Position numbers and translations under genes: made by a program. The notes beneath the pieces were generated by a model, which was not told where the DNA came from, ran no database searches, and worked only from the letters and a program-made list of their open reading frames with translations. A stretch of DNA of 64,000 nt from Acanthopleura granulata (Eukaryota; Mollusca; Polyplacophora; Chitonida; Chitonidae). The stretch is from NCBI GenBank assembly GCA_016165875.1, contig JABBOT010000014.1:8913489-8977488 (forward strand), written 5' to 3'. Positions 35,703 to 47,545 of the stretch are shown one piece after another. The stretch's first letter is position 1. Every line of letters starts with the position of its first letter.

Positions 35703-35940
35703 ACTGATCCAAATAGTGCTGATAACTAAATGTCAACGCTTGAGGTGTTTGTTCTCGTTTTAACAACAGTAGTAAAATCATTCACACTCCACACCGTCAA
35801 CCCGAAAACAACTTCGTGATGATAGTTTTCATAATGGCAGTATCACCAGAGCCTTCTTATTATCTTGTTGGTCAATAAACGCTATCTATAAAGTCCAATG
35901 CATGAAGTCTACATGTAAAATTCAGAGCATTAAATCCATG

Positions 35941-36007
35941 AGTGAGTGAGTGACTGCTTCGGGTTTAACGTCGTACCCTTAATGTTTCAACCATAATGAC
36001 GGCGACG
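35941..36007 (-). mobile_element. SINE family D 3' end with 11-bp target-site duplication
   Basis: It reads AGTGAGTGAGTGACTGCTTC and GGGTTTAACGTCGTAC on the plus strand, the complement of the family D terminus. TTAAATCCATG (35930-35940) and TTAAATCTATG (36008-36018) flank it with one mismatch, so this is a very short retroposed fragment. Confidence 0.85.
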
Positions 36008-36253
36008 TTAAATCTATGACATATCCCCCTATCATAGGATACATGTACTCTGCAAAGCTCTGTCCAAATATCGTACTCTAATAACCATTCTTGAATAAAC
36101 TAAATGAAATGAAGACCACATATATTACCTATGTTTAAAACAGGTACATGTCGTTTCTTTTTCGCAAAAAAGCATAGATTGTATATTGTACAGCCAAATT
36201 TGCTGATGAAAGATAACTAACGTGCTTGGATAATATTTTTTTTGCACTTTGTT

Positions 36254-36267
36254 TGTGTGTGTGTGTG
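36254..36267. repeat. (TG)7 microsatellite
   Basis: Uninterrupted TG dinucleotides in an A+T-rich spacer. Confidence 0.85.
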
Positions 36268-37214
36268 ACTAAGGCTTATAGAATGAAAGAGTCAACTGTA
36301 GACTTACAAAATCCTGTATCAACACAATGCGATCAGAAATTCACCGATCTTGTATATAAGCAGCCAGTCGAATATTTGTAACCGATCAATTTAACTAGAT
36401 GTCTACGTTTTTCTTAAAGTCCGTTTGTTGTAAAATGCTAATGACCTGTCAAACGATAAAAAAGCATCAGTACTGGGAACATGGTATTATCAGAAAGGTA
36501 CCCGTAACAATAGTATAAGTACATTGGTACTATGCAAATGTAGAACAGAAATGTTTCTGACTTCGGACATAATTGCACTGACCAGCAGTCATGTCATATA
36601 GGGAAAAGAAAGGAATGAGAAAAGAGTTTTTGATAACGGGCAAGTTTCAATAACATTCTGCCTTTTGTGATCCTGATCGATATTGCTTCATATCGATTTC
36701 GGTTCAAGGTTCGGGTGTGTAAGATGGGGATACGGTTGATGACAGAGTCGCGCATGGCCCGTAGAGCAGGCTCTCCTGGTCATAATGCTTCTTCTACAAC
36801 TCCGACTTCTGGCTTTTCATTGCCGGTTTAAATAGTTAGCACCTAAACATTCCCTGACTGTGAAATAAACTCATCCCTGCCCTCGTCCATCCCATCGAAC
36901 AATTCTACGGTTCATTCTCTACGTTTACTTTTAACAGTCTGTAAGACAAGGCATGTGCATGCAAATGTTGATAGATACCGATGGTTAAAACTGTTCAAGT
37001 TGCAAAATAATTAAATATCCACGCGTAGGGGAATAGTGGCTTAAATATCTGTCACATGTACGGTTTGTTCCAAAAAAAGAAAACAATACATGAGACAGTG
37101 GTGTTTATTATTCCCGAGAAATCCTGCCGGGACCTACAAGATATTCTACACTAATGTGGAGAAGATATTGCATATCGTTAGTCGTGATTCGTGACTCTAT
37201 GCAGGGAACTGAGC

Positions 37215-37496
37215 GATGAATATTTTCTTATATTCGTTGGAAAATTTGATACGCAAAATACATTTAATTGAGACGTCTTATTCCATTAACTGAACACAGA
37301 TGGCCAAAATATTCATATATCGTTCATGTATTTGCTTGAAAATTTGATAAGCAAAATACATTTACGACGTCTTATATGATTTACTGAAATCAAATGCCCA
37401 AAACATTTATATATCTTTCTTATATTTGCTTGAAAATTTTAGATACAAACTACATTTATGACATTTGACGCCATTTATTGCAATCAGATGTCCAAA
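37215..37496 (+). repeat. Three-copy 94-bp tandem repeat
   Basis: Three copies (about 37215-37308, 37309-37402, 37403-37496). Each has a TATTTGCTTGAAAATTTGAT segment, a CAAAATACATTTA segment, a GACGTCTTAT segment and an ACTGAAATCAGATGNCCAAA end. Copies 2 and 3 are closer to each other at the start; copies 1 and 2 are closer in the middle. The array is A+T-rich and non-coding. Confidence 0.92.
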
Positions 37497-38199
37497 ATAA
37501 CGTATATTTATTATGAATCAAAACATATGAAACAAAGCATGATAAACAATTTATCACCTACCGTAATCCTGGAAAATGCTATCCACTCGTATATACACTG
37601 GGATCTCAGTATGAATGGCAACTCTCCGTGGCAAATCTCGCTGTCCAGTTTGGCTGTTATCACACGGCTACTGATGGTATCAACAATATAGGAATCGTCA
37701 CATACACGTCCCTGACACTAATAACCCAGAGGCACAAGTTAGTCAGTTGGTGGTATCCGGAGACTGGTAACTTGGAGTGAGCGTGGAGCGGTCTCAAAAA
37801 CGCTTCTCCAGAGGATTCTATCGCCTGTGCCTCAGTGGGCACACACAAGGGCATTTGGATACGAATTATTTCTAATTTCCGTAAATTACTAGCATTGTCC
37901 CCCTTGTGGCGGTTTGTGTTAGGGCTAACTGTTCACGAATTCTCGGTGAGTTGAAGGGAAGACAGCCCGCGCAGTAATCAATCCTGCGTCCGACCGAGGA
38001 GTTCTTCAGTCCAACCGTCGGCAGCGGCCTTCTTACCTATAATATAAACCAAAGGCAGCCTGACATGTCGGGAAATTGAATGAAGTCTGCAAGTGAGGCG
38101 GGGAAGAACCTCTTGACAAGTTTCCGTTACAACCTACCAAGCGGCCATAGAACTCCGAAAGACGCCGTGATGGGAGTTTTCTCTAGCGAGATTTAACCT

Positions 38200-38720
38200 G
38201 ATTTCCTCGTAGGTTTACATCCCACAATGACGTCGATTACACCCGAGACAAAAGAATGTTGCCTTTCGTTCACCGACAACTCTGTCATGAACGAGTACAC
38301 TACACATAGCAGCCTCCTGTCCGAGTTTGTAACGACGAAACGCGGCGGCTAGATTTTCCTCTCTGATCCCATCTGTATGCGCGAAACTTCCGCAACACCA
38401 ATAGATTTCAAGATTGCAGCCTTCTGTAGCCAGCCTAATTTTGGCGTTGAAATTCTATCGGCTCGATTCCAGCGCCAGAAGAGTTTCGCGGCGCAAATCA
38501 TCCCGGTCAGAGATCGATGAAATAACTGCAGCAAAATGTCATTGGCTATTCGCTTCCTTCGTCGCGGGGATGGGGACGAAAGGCTTTGAGGTTGTTAGTC
38601 AGAAGACAAACCTAGACCAGAAACCAGATCGAAAGCTATAAAACCCGCCTAGCGGAATGGGCTAAGGTAGATTTGCCACAAGTCTTATGCCAGCTCTTAT
38701 TTCCATTTGCATTCGGAGGT
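38200..38720. promoter_or_regulatory. G+C-richer island, possible regulatory DNA
   Basis: Composition changes abruptly from the A+T-rich flanks. It has a GACGTCGATTACA stretch near 38229 and an exact POU octamer ATTTGCAT at 38705-38712. Frames on both strands (38349-38641) are mutual shadows. Regulatory status is an inference from composition and motif content. Confidence 0.2.
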
Positions 38721-39500
38721 TTTGGTTATCCGCGGACCTCTCCCATCGATTGCTGGGGACTGTCCAGAACTATTTACATAAGGTATGTGAAAACGGACGG
38801 CAGATTCCCGTAACAAGTTGATCTTTGCTAGTCCGGGGTATCCGCCCCATCTCGTCAGTATTTCCCTCCACTGTTCAGAAGTTCTCGTAATGTATACCCA
38901 CAGTTTGCGGCACTACAGTTTGGAAACCCGTTATCAGCGTGTACCAGGTAATTAGTAGACTGTAAGATATGGCCGTTTAAAACAAAAGTCTCGCCGCGGT
39001 TGTATGGCTGGAGCTTGGCTTTCCCTATTGCATTGACCTTACCATTAATTACGGGTTAGCCTGCGGTTTGTTTATCCGGGCTTTCCGCTGGTTGGAGACG
39101 TCCAAACAGACGAGGTTTCTCTAAGACCCTTACTAGAAAGCACTGGGGCGTGTTTAAAGCATCGCCGGCAGGAGGAATGTGTAAAGGCTGTTCCTGTTTA
39201 GTCTGATGTGTCTATCCTCCACAAAGATTACGCGTCCACTTTATACGGTTTCAACCAGCCTTTCATTGACAAAGTCTGAATTTCATGCCAGTGCCACATA
39301 ACCCCTAGTACAAGCTTTTATCGGGATCATTATCAATTAGATTACATTGTTCTGCTCAGTGAAGTAGAACACTGCTTTATGTTGAATGATTGCCTGCTAC
39401 GCTCTTTATTCATCATATAGCTGGTCAGGAAGGATAATAAGCATGTGCAGGGTTTGCTTCCATTGGCGGAACTGAGAGTTGGTCGTAGCTTGGCAGATGG

Positions 39501-39887
39501 ATGGTTGCAAGCGCCAAGCCTTTACGCGCGACTCCTGTAAACATCGGGCTAACCGACCAACCGCTTATTAACCCAGCCCGTGCTAATAAAGTAGCTTATG
39601 GCCTGACTAGGTGCCGACAAGTCATTGGACAAATGACTGCGGAATCAGTATGCGTTAATTACAGGCTGCTTCAATTAGACCTGGAGAAAACGATAAAAAC
39701 AATAATTAGTCGCGGGTGGATGGTCTGTGCGACTGTCGAGCTAATGACAGTGTCTGTGGTGTCATCATGTTCTGACGCCTTCATGTCGTCAACACCCCCA
39801 CCCCCTTTCCCGTACAAACACCTCACCCTCTTACCCCAAGCTTTCATATATCTGAAACCCACATCCCAAAAACATGACACCTCATAA
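39501..39887 (+). CDS. Weak 128-codon ORF, unidentified
   Basis: An ATG frame of 128 codons with a PPPP run near residue 98 and no recognised domain. The DNA under its middle (39655-39715) is dense in homeodomain-type words (GTTAATTACAG, CAATTAGAC, ATAATTAGT), which suggests non-coding regulatory sequence as an alternative. No splice or promoter support. Confidence 0.1.
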   Translation: MVASAKPLRATPVNIGLTDQPLINPARANKVAYGLTRCRQVIGQMTAESVCVNYRLLQLDLEKTIKTIISRGWMVCATVELMTVSVVSSCSDAFMSSTPPPPFPYKHLTLLPQAFIYLKPTSQKHDTS

Positions 39888-40786
39888 ACTCTGCACCTCC
39901 AAACAACACCTCATATTTTCCTTCTCTGGAAAACTCTCCCTCAACAGTGTACATGTATTTGCTAACTCTTCAAACCCTTCAATAAAAGCTGAAGGTGTAG
40001 TTACGCAGTGTCTGGGCTAACTCAGGTCATTGACGTATTCTTTGTCCAGTTATGTCCGAACCACCAATTCCATTGGCATTTAAAGCGAGCCAGATTGGCA
40101 GTTGTGTAGATTGTCGGGAGACTATTGACAGCCTACGACCAATCCGAGTGAAGCTCACACCGATCTAATGGTGCATTGATGTTGCTACTTACCGTTTGAG
40201 GTGGCATTAGCAGATAATACATGGAGCTTTCTCCCAGTAATGTTTGTACAGCAAACCTCGAATTGTGACCGACTGAAGAATAGAAAACATAAATAACTAC
40301 TCTGCTCTCCCTATCTTCAATGAAAACCACCACATCGAGGATCGCTTACGTCTGCCCAGCCACCGCGTCAACACAGCCAAGTGCAGAATGCATTCTAGTG
40401 GATAATGTCACGGTGGATTATACCGATACCAGGGAGAGTTCCCGACGAGTCAAGACGAGCAACCCTCGTTAGACAGATGGACAATTCTCGAACATTTCTC
40501 AGCAGGGAAAATCCATCTGGCAGAGCTTAACTGCGACATAAGATAAACCACCAGCCGGCAACAACTTCATACATAAAGAACTTATATCTAATGCTCTCAG
40601 CACATTCTTAGTACCTCGGCACTAGGCCACGCAGCGATGGATTTGTATTGACTTTATGAATAGCTATGTAATACGTTAAGCTTATCTGTTGTTTGTCTAC
40701 ACATCCAGTTGTTAGAATTTTTTATGTTTCAAAAGCGTGAAAATGAAACTGATTTAGTCACAGATGGGTATGGCCTGTCTGGTTTA

Positions 40787-40980
40787 CATTTATTTTTTTA
40801 TTTTCTGGTGTTATTCTCAACGACAATTCATTTGTACGGCGCGGCCATTACGGTGGCCATCCGCAAGTTGGATAGGAAACCAGACTGATCCAGGATTGGA
40901 CTCACAGCAACCGCATTTGTGAAAGGCTCCTGGCACAACGGGCTGTGCCACTTCACTAAACATTCGGGCACGGAGTCCTC
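40787..40980 (-). mobile_element. SINE family A, strongly diverged
   Basis: On the plus strand it shows TTTATTTTTTTATTTTCTGG, GTGTTATTCTCAACG, ACGGCGCGGCCATTACGG, then the B-box complement GGACTCACAGCAACCGCATT and the CAGGAGCCTTTCAC-type segment in complement, ending GGGCACGGAGTCC. The middle part of the body is deleted. Confidence 0.75.
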
Positions 40981-41130
40981 GTTTAGGATACCATATAACA
41001 TGGAGTACATAAGTAATCTACAAAAATTATAAGCCCCAAGTTTACATGTGCCATTGGTAGATATTCATTATGAAATACTATTGTATCCATCCATCGTGAT
41101 ATAAATTTATCCCGAGGGAACTATTTCAGA

Positions 41131-41247
41131 TTTATTCATTTATTTATTTCATTTGTGATCTACGCCATACTCAAGAACATTTCACTTATACGACGGCGGC
41201 CACCATTACGGTGAGAGGAAACAGGGCAGAGCCCGGAGAAATCCACC
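41131..41247 (-). mobile_element. SINE family A tail and partial body
   Basis: TTTATTCATTTATTTATTTC, ACGCCATACTCAAGAACATT, TCACTTATACGACGGCGGCC, GGTGAGAGGAAAC and CAGAGCCCGGAG are the complement of the family A 3' half. It directly abuts the protein-like stretch at 41248-41369, so the insertion may have truncated that sequence. Confidence 0.9.
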
Positions 41248-41636
41248 AGTTTCTTGTTGGTGACAGTGTCCAGATCCTGATGGAATATTCTGGCTTCCAC
41301 ATTCGAGTCAGTCCAGGTAAATACAAAATCCACAGTTCTTGGAAATTCTCTAATTGAAAGATGGCAGTCCTGTAAGAGACAAACAGCAGTGGGCACGGTA
41401 CGCCGACGAAGGTGTATATCCCAACTCCCAGCCAAGGTGCAACTTTCCAAAGCTTACGGGTTGACAATAATGCCCGTGATGACGAGTTGACGATGTATGT
41501 TACAATCGTCGGAAATATACACAAAGTCACTCTCAGGGTAAACTGGGATGAAATGTACGTAACCGCACAAAGAGGCAATGAGCGATACAAGCCCCAAAAG
41601 AACGTCTCAGAAAAATAGCAAGTGACGAAACACAAG
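41248..41636 (-). pseudogene. Possible exon or decayed coding stretch, unidentified
   Basis: Two overlapping minus-strand readings are open. One starts after the acceptor-like TTTGTCTCTTACAG (exon from 41369) and gives VDFVFTWTDSNVEARIFHQD. The other starts after TTTTTCAG (41638-41645) and gives a hydrophobic, multi-membrane-like chain. Both run straight into the SINE at 41131-41247. No domain is recognised. If either was ever coding, the SINE now ends it; chance openness is also plausible. Confidence 0.18.
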
Positions 41637-41740
41637 CTGAAAAAGTCCTACGTACAGAAAAATGGAGTATAAAATGACGTATGTCGAATGGCATGAAAGC
41701 CGATATCTCCATATCCCACAAAATCCTCCTAACTAGACGA

Positions 41741-41818
41741 GAGTAAATATGGCTGCTCTCAAATGGACATGAGTAAAATGACTGCTCTTAAATGAACATA
41801 AGTAAAATGACTTCGAGC
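41741..41818 (+). repeat. 29-30-bp tandem repeat, 2.6 copies
   Basis: Units start at 41741, 41771 and 41800 with the pattern GAGTAAAATGACTGCTCT then AAATGAACAT. The array is short and recently diverged. Confidence 0.85.
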
Positions 41819-42043
41819 TTACCAGCATCGTCGCTCATATTTATACACTGACGTAAAGAAAATTGTGGAGAATTTGATCGTAAAAATGTTTACAATATGG
41901 GTAAATCTTTCCAGAATGTACGCTTATCGTGCGTGACCGTGTGTTACCGCAGGAAATGTGAGTATATATTACCACACTAACGTTAATTGTAATAATACCT
42001 TGGTGCGCTCACTAATGGCACTTTTTGCTGTAAAAAGGGCAAA

Positions 42044-42072
42044 AAATAAATAAATAAATAAATAAAATAAAG
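42044..42072. repeat. (AAAT)n microsatellite
   Basis: About six AAAT units without the SINE A tail in front. It could be a free microsatellite or the last trace of a SINE. Confidence 0.8.
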
Positions 42073-43386
42073 TATAGTCCATCACAACGGTAGTAAAAGT
42101 AACTGCAAACAAGAAATGAGGGTAAACGATAAAGACCTGAAGTAACAAAATATTATTATTACAGCTTAATTGAAGTTAGTTAATCTTTCACTGACATTGA
42201 GCCCGGTATTGCACGGGAAAAAACTGCGGCCAATATCGATATAGACAGTGCGATTCTGGAAGACGATAACGTTTCCTTTCTGAGGTCAGTTCTGCCATGG
42301 GTCCATATCAGTATTCCCTGATAAAACGGTTATCCTGGTCAGCCAGCATTGAACCATCAAATACATTATCTGATACCGTATTTGTTATACGTCAATAATA
42401 TTCATGGCCGTTGGGGAGAGGGGGGTACGCTTTTGTAAGGCAGGGCGATTAGATCTCATCTTTAAGGCTACACTCTGTACCGGAGATGCAAAAAGGAAAC
42501 AGGAGAAACAGGAAAGGAACAAAAAACCGCCCTGAACGGGTTTGACGTGTCAATTCCGAGCATCTCGGACCCCGTGTGTTGAATGGAAACATCGCCAGCG
42601 ATACAGGCCACTCTTCGCTACCATTCACCATCGTTTATTGACTTCATTATGTCCGAGCTTCACCTGAGTTGACTTCTCTACCTCACCGGTAATGCAAACT
42701 ATAGTATGTCACTGAGATACCGTGTAAAACGCTTAACAGATAACAGCCTGCCGTATGTTTGGTATCATTGTTTCTGTTTGCTGAAGAGCCGGTGGAGAGA
42801 AAATCCATTTATAGATCAGAGGTGTGAGTGTGTGTGTAGTTACTTCGTTCGGGGGAAGCGGGGGAGGGGGAGATACCGACCCCGATCAGGGATAATGCTG
42901 GCTCATCGATCTACTGGGAATTTCCGGTCATCAGTCGCCCTACGACAACAGTATACGACAAACCGCCACAACCCACTTACTTACTGCACTTATTACATTA
43001 GATCAAATCCTACAACCATCGCTCTGTGCTCACATCCACTTACTTTAATGAACAAAAGTGCTTTCGGTTGTGTTATAGAGAGGCAAATTAGGATCAGCTG
43101 TTAAATGTTGTAGTCCACGGAATAGAAAGTATGGTTCTTACCATTCTCAGAAATGACAATGATCATGCATGGCCATGAGAATAAGGCAGCGGTGTGTTGA
43201 TCCACCAGCGTTTGAGCATAGGAGTGATAAAGCATATATTATGTAAAATGGGCACATAACGAAGTAAGGGAAAACTAGAGACAGGTGGATTAAAGATGAC
43301 AGCCGCTTTCGAGTGGTGGATTTGAAGGAAACCCTCTGACGCCCATGAAAACAACTTTGGTACACAATAATACGTTATAGTCACAG

Positions 43387-43525
43387 AATATAAGATACGA
43401 CAGCATAGAGAGTAAAACCAGACCAGCGGCAACAATCTGATAGTTGACGAATGGTCACCGGTGAAATCTGGTATCCTGTCAAATTACCTCATCAAGGGCT
43501 TTATTCTAATTGCTCATGTAAGTGT
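43387..43525 (+). repeat. Unclassified dispersed repeat, copy 2
   Basis: The partner of 22836-22972, sharing GAATATAAGATACGACAGCA, AGAGAGTAAAACCAGA, ATGGTCACC, TGTCAAATTACCT and TTCTAATTGCTCATGTAA. Same orientation, roughly 20.5 kb apart. No target-site duplication or terminal repeat noticed. Confidence 0.7.
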
Positions 43526-44631
43526 TTAAGAGGTAACAACTTAAACACCCCCTAGCACTATGGCTTGAGCCGAGTTAGGTAAGAAATAGTGCAGTGATGT
43601 TAAACACAATGTACTAGACGTCACTGTGGAGCAGTCTATGCAGAAATTCGTCTGTCCGGCGTGATATATATCCTGGTTTATTTTTCACTTGATGCTAAAT
43701 GCTGCTAAATCTCGAAAAAGGTCTTTGTGGGATCAGATTTCAGGATTAAATACTAACCACAATAATGTTTGGCGACAGCTGCTCTACAGCCGAGTTCGAT
43801 TCTCAAGGTCCCTTTAGATTGTGTGCATTCACTGGACATCTGACCATTCTCTCTACAAGACAGCTCTCCCCAGGAAAACCTTGCTGTATTTACCCTCTCC
43901 AACCGCAGCATGGGTGCAGTCACCTTTCTGTCAATAGTGTAAGCGTACCGGCTATTTACAGCTAGAGTGTGAAACAGTCAGTGTGCTAGTGTTTGATCGG
44001 TAAACTTCGACACATCTTCGACCGTACATCTGTCGGAGGTCAAGAGCTGTCTGTTACGATGCGAGTTTACACTGACTAGTTCACGGTTCTTCTGCGACTG
44101 AAGTAACCGGTTTATTATATGCAAATGGCACTGACGCTTAAAGCAAATGTCTGCCAGTTTTAGTGAGCGAAGCGATAATGCCGGGGTAACAAAAGTACAG
44201 CTCGGCCCAACGAGCATCTCCAGTTTCCACAACTTTAATACTCTAATGGCAGTACTATCTACTTCTGTATATGTTTATGCCTAGCATTTGCACAAACTTG
44301 TGTTGACATATTGTCTCGGTTGCCCGATTGTACGATAAGAATAAACCTGGGCCTCGATGACAAGAGCGGTTTCTAATGACGTGTAAACTGCTTCTCTGTC
44401 GTCTGATTTTATCTAACTCTGAGGGCCACAAGCCAAAACAAAACCATTTAGATATTGGACAAGGAAAGATTGACGTTCATACAACATTCAAGTTTCATCA
44501 TACACTCTCACATCACGCCTTCGGAATGGGATTTATTCGGATAAACACGAACCCTACTGGGACCAAGAACTTCTTTCGGTAGTTCCCAAGGCTCTGACCA
44601 ATCACGTTTTAGGTTTGAATACAGCTTATTT

Positions 44632-44781
44632 GGCTGAGACCTTGCATCAGACGCCGGAGGAAAACAAGTGGTTTCTACTGGGCTGTGTCTGGTTTCCTCC
44701 ACGAGCCCGCTCGACATCATGTAAATGAATTATTATTATTATATGATTGCGGCTTTACCAAAATCAAATAAATAAATAAAT
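44632..44781 (+). mobile_element. SINE family A 3' half, diverged
   Basis: GTGGTTTCTACTGGGCTG and GTCTGGTTTCCTCCACG match the body. The tail is altered by an expanded (ATT)n and ends TTACCAAAATCAAATAAATA. Identity is lower than for the other copies. Confidence 0.65.
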
Positions 44782-45326
44782 GGTGCAAGAAGTGATATCG
44801 CCCGAGTTACATGGTATGGAAGAAAATCAGAAGCGTGAAGAAAAGGGTGAATTAGATATTTCATCAGCTGAAAGCACGAGAGGCGAATTGACATCAGGAT
44901 TGTACATGTGCTTGGATCACAAAGACTATCAGGCTTTGAACTTTCATCTTGGGCATTTGGTGAAATCTCCTCAAGACAGGGTAGTAGGGAACCGAGTGGC
45001 CTAGCAAATAAGGCAGACCAAGGACAGCAATTGTACTTTTACAAGATGGCCCAATGTACACGAAGCATTGGAGAAGGCAATTACGGATCTTGGCTTCTCT
45101 AGAATTGACTGGCTGTGGCAAGTATTCAGCGTTTATGCAGTCTGTACCCATTCCTGATCCACATCATGGATTACAGAAAGAAAAACCCGACCGGTTTTAT
45201 CGACGTATTGAAGAGACGGAGGGGGGAATTGGTCGTGTAGCCGACGCGGTACGGGCCTCAGGCTCTTTGGAACTCTCACAGAAATATCAACAAAGATGTC
45301 TATGTCCTAAGGAAAGGGCCCATTAA
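44782..45326 (+). pseudogene. Protein-like stretch spread over three frames
   Basis: Successive protein-like pieces lie in different registers: one containing YQALNFHLGHLVKS (about 44925-44966), one containing NVHEALEKAITDLGFSRIDW (about 45047-45109), and one containing ELSQKYQQRC near 45280. Shifts between registers, with stops in each, are what a decayed gene or retroelement fragment would show. I do not recognise the family, and chance remains possible. Confidence 0.22.
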
Positions 45327-45329
45327 ACC

Positions 45330-47215
45330 GGCAAAATATAACGCTCAAGTGCCAAGTTAACAATAGCCAAAAAGAAGCCTTTCCACTGTTTGATATACCA
45401 GCGGCACGTCAGTTTGAGTTCTGAACAAATATCAACAATCATCGACTTTTCTTCTCGCTCTAGAACACCGAACCCATTCAAGTTTGTAAAAAAAGACGTG
45501 TGTGAAGCCCTTTCCCAAAAATGACTTGTCCAAAAAGTTACAAAGCATAGAAAATATAACGCTTTTGATATAACGTACCTGGGATACCGGGATGTTGCGA
45601 TAAATGATCTATATTCAGAAATACAGTTTGAAAAACCAAACAGATATGCTATTGTCCTACTCTAGGTGCTGACCGGCTAAACCGAAACGTTTCAGCGGAA
45701 TAATTCAAAAGAAACGGCAATCTTAGGCCGACTGAATAGATCCCGGCATAGAAAAAAGGAGGCCCTTCCGTTTTAAATCGTGTATTTGTGGGTTTCTGGC
45801 CCAGCAACGATGGCTTGCAAGTGGATAGCGCAGAATACACAGTTTAAAAGAGAGATACGTTGAGGAATTCATACGAATATTCATAACAATTCAGCAGAGA
45901 TTATGTGTTTGGGTCGATTTACACGCCGGCTGTGTGAAAAATTTGAATCGTCTAGCTGCGAAATTCCACAAAACTTTCCCGTCGTCTTGCATGCAGAACC
46001 CTTTTGAAGTGAATGGCCCATGTTAAAGATTATAACGCCAAAACTTTGAAAATCCCTCTAACCCACAGACAAACGGACAACTCCAATAATCCTGTGCTTT
46101 TACCAACAGATGAAAATTCAATCACACTGTTTTTTGTTGTTTTTTTAATTTGTCTGTAAAGCCTCACATTGCTGAAGAGTATTCCTCGGACCACGGTATA
46201 AAAAATTGCCGCAGCGAAACGCTAAGGCATGATATTGGCACTGATGAACGATGATAAAGAATTACGTTGGGCGGGAAAGAACCTCTGCACATTATGAAAA
46301 TAAAGAGAGCAAATGTAAGCAAGGAAAGTTCAACTTAGATCAATAATAACAAGGGTACCGCCAAACACAGCTGCAAAAGATAAATATAACTGCAGGCTTG
46401 CACAAAGAATATTCTACCGAAGGCTGACAAGACTGCAGGCTGAAACAACAGTGGTCGTCAATGATGTGTCCCTGCTCCCTTCTGGGGAGAGCTCAACAGA
46501 GAATTAGTCCTGATATGTTCGACTGGAAACGTTGTAAAACGTCGGACAATAAACAGCAGTTTCTTTGAAGATTTCTTGAATTATCTGTGCTTTGTGCTTC
46601 ACGGCAATAGTTGTTCCCAAGCAGTTATCCTTTCTGGCCGTGCGAGATGCTCAGGGTTAACGATCGCTTCCTGAGGGTCGACAAGATTACAGGTCTCCAG
46701 CCATACCCCTATTGCCGTCCAATTTATTCCACTCCTTCTATTTAACCATCGAGATACGCAAAAGGAAAGAGAGAAGGAGGGAGAAAAAAAGAAACGAAAT
46801 TAAACTGGGTCAAGCTGACACGATTTTAATTTCCGGTAAAGTAACTACCCAATTGCGTGCACTATCGGGGGCATGGGAACCAAGCGGCTCTATGATTGAG
46901 AGCCGGAAGGTCGGCTGCAGACGGCCACTGATACGTCAAAACGCGTTACGTGTACGTGCATTATTACCACTGGTTTAGGTGACGAATGCATTATCGACGT
47001 GTTGGTCAGTGTATGCTTAAAGTGATGGATCGATGGATTGATTGATTGACAGATTCATTCATTGAATTATATTCAGAACGATGGCTTTCACAGATTGATT
47101 GGTAAGCTTTGAAATGTATTCAATGTTACAGTTCAGGACAACGCGGCGTCAATCACGCCTCTTCCCGTGTGTTCTCTGCCTCCCAGAGTCTACCCTAGTG
47201 TAGGCCTACTGTCAT
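45330..47215. other. Spacer without recognised gene
   Basis: Mixed composition, short frames, and a purine-rich AAGGAAAGAGAGAAGGAGG tract near 46762. No repeat family recognised. Confidence 0.5.
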
Positions 47216-47545
47216 CCTCTGGTTGTACCTTCACCTACTGGCAGTGCTGTCATTCTGTAGATGCGGGATCACGCCATTGATGCACAGTAAATCCATCTTC
47301 TCTCAACCTTCAATCAAACCCTGGATCTATTGTAAAGGTTGTACAGTCACCCTCCCATTGTACAGTCATCCGCTGCTTGTACCCTCCATGGTTGCAGAGT
47401 CACCCTTTCGTTTTACAATCACCCTCTCATCAGGTTGCACAGTCAGGCTCTAGTTGCAGAGTCACCCTCAGGTTGTACAGTCACCATATGATTGTACAAT
47501 CACCCTCTGGTTGTACAGTCACTCTCTGTTGTACACTCGCCTTCG
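47216..47545 (+). repeat. About 19-bp minisatellite
   Basis: Around eleven imperfect units of GGTTGTACAGTCACCCTCT from 47338 to 47545, with spacing of 18-22 bp and partial units. An isolated related unit, GGTTGTACCTTCACCTACTG, occurs at 47221-47240. The frames of 76-78 codons through it follow from stop-poor units. Confidence 0.85.

Noticed and set aside
36532..44126. Several exact ATGCAAAT octamers (36532, 36959, 44119) as POU enhancers
   Set aside because: In A+T-rich DNA of this length a few exact octamers are expected by chance, and these have no other supporting sites.
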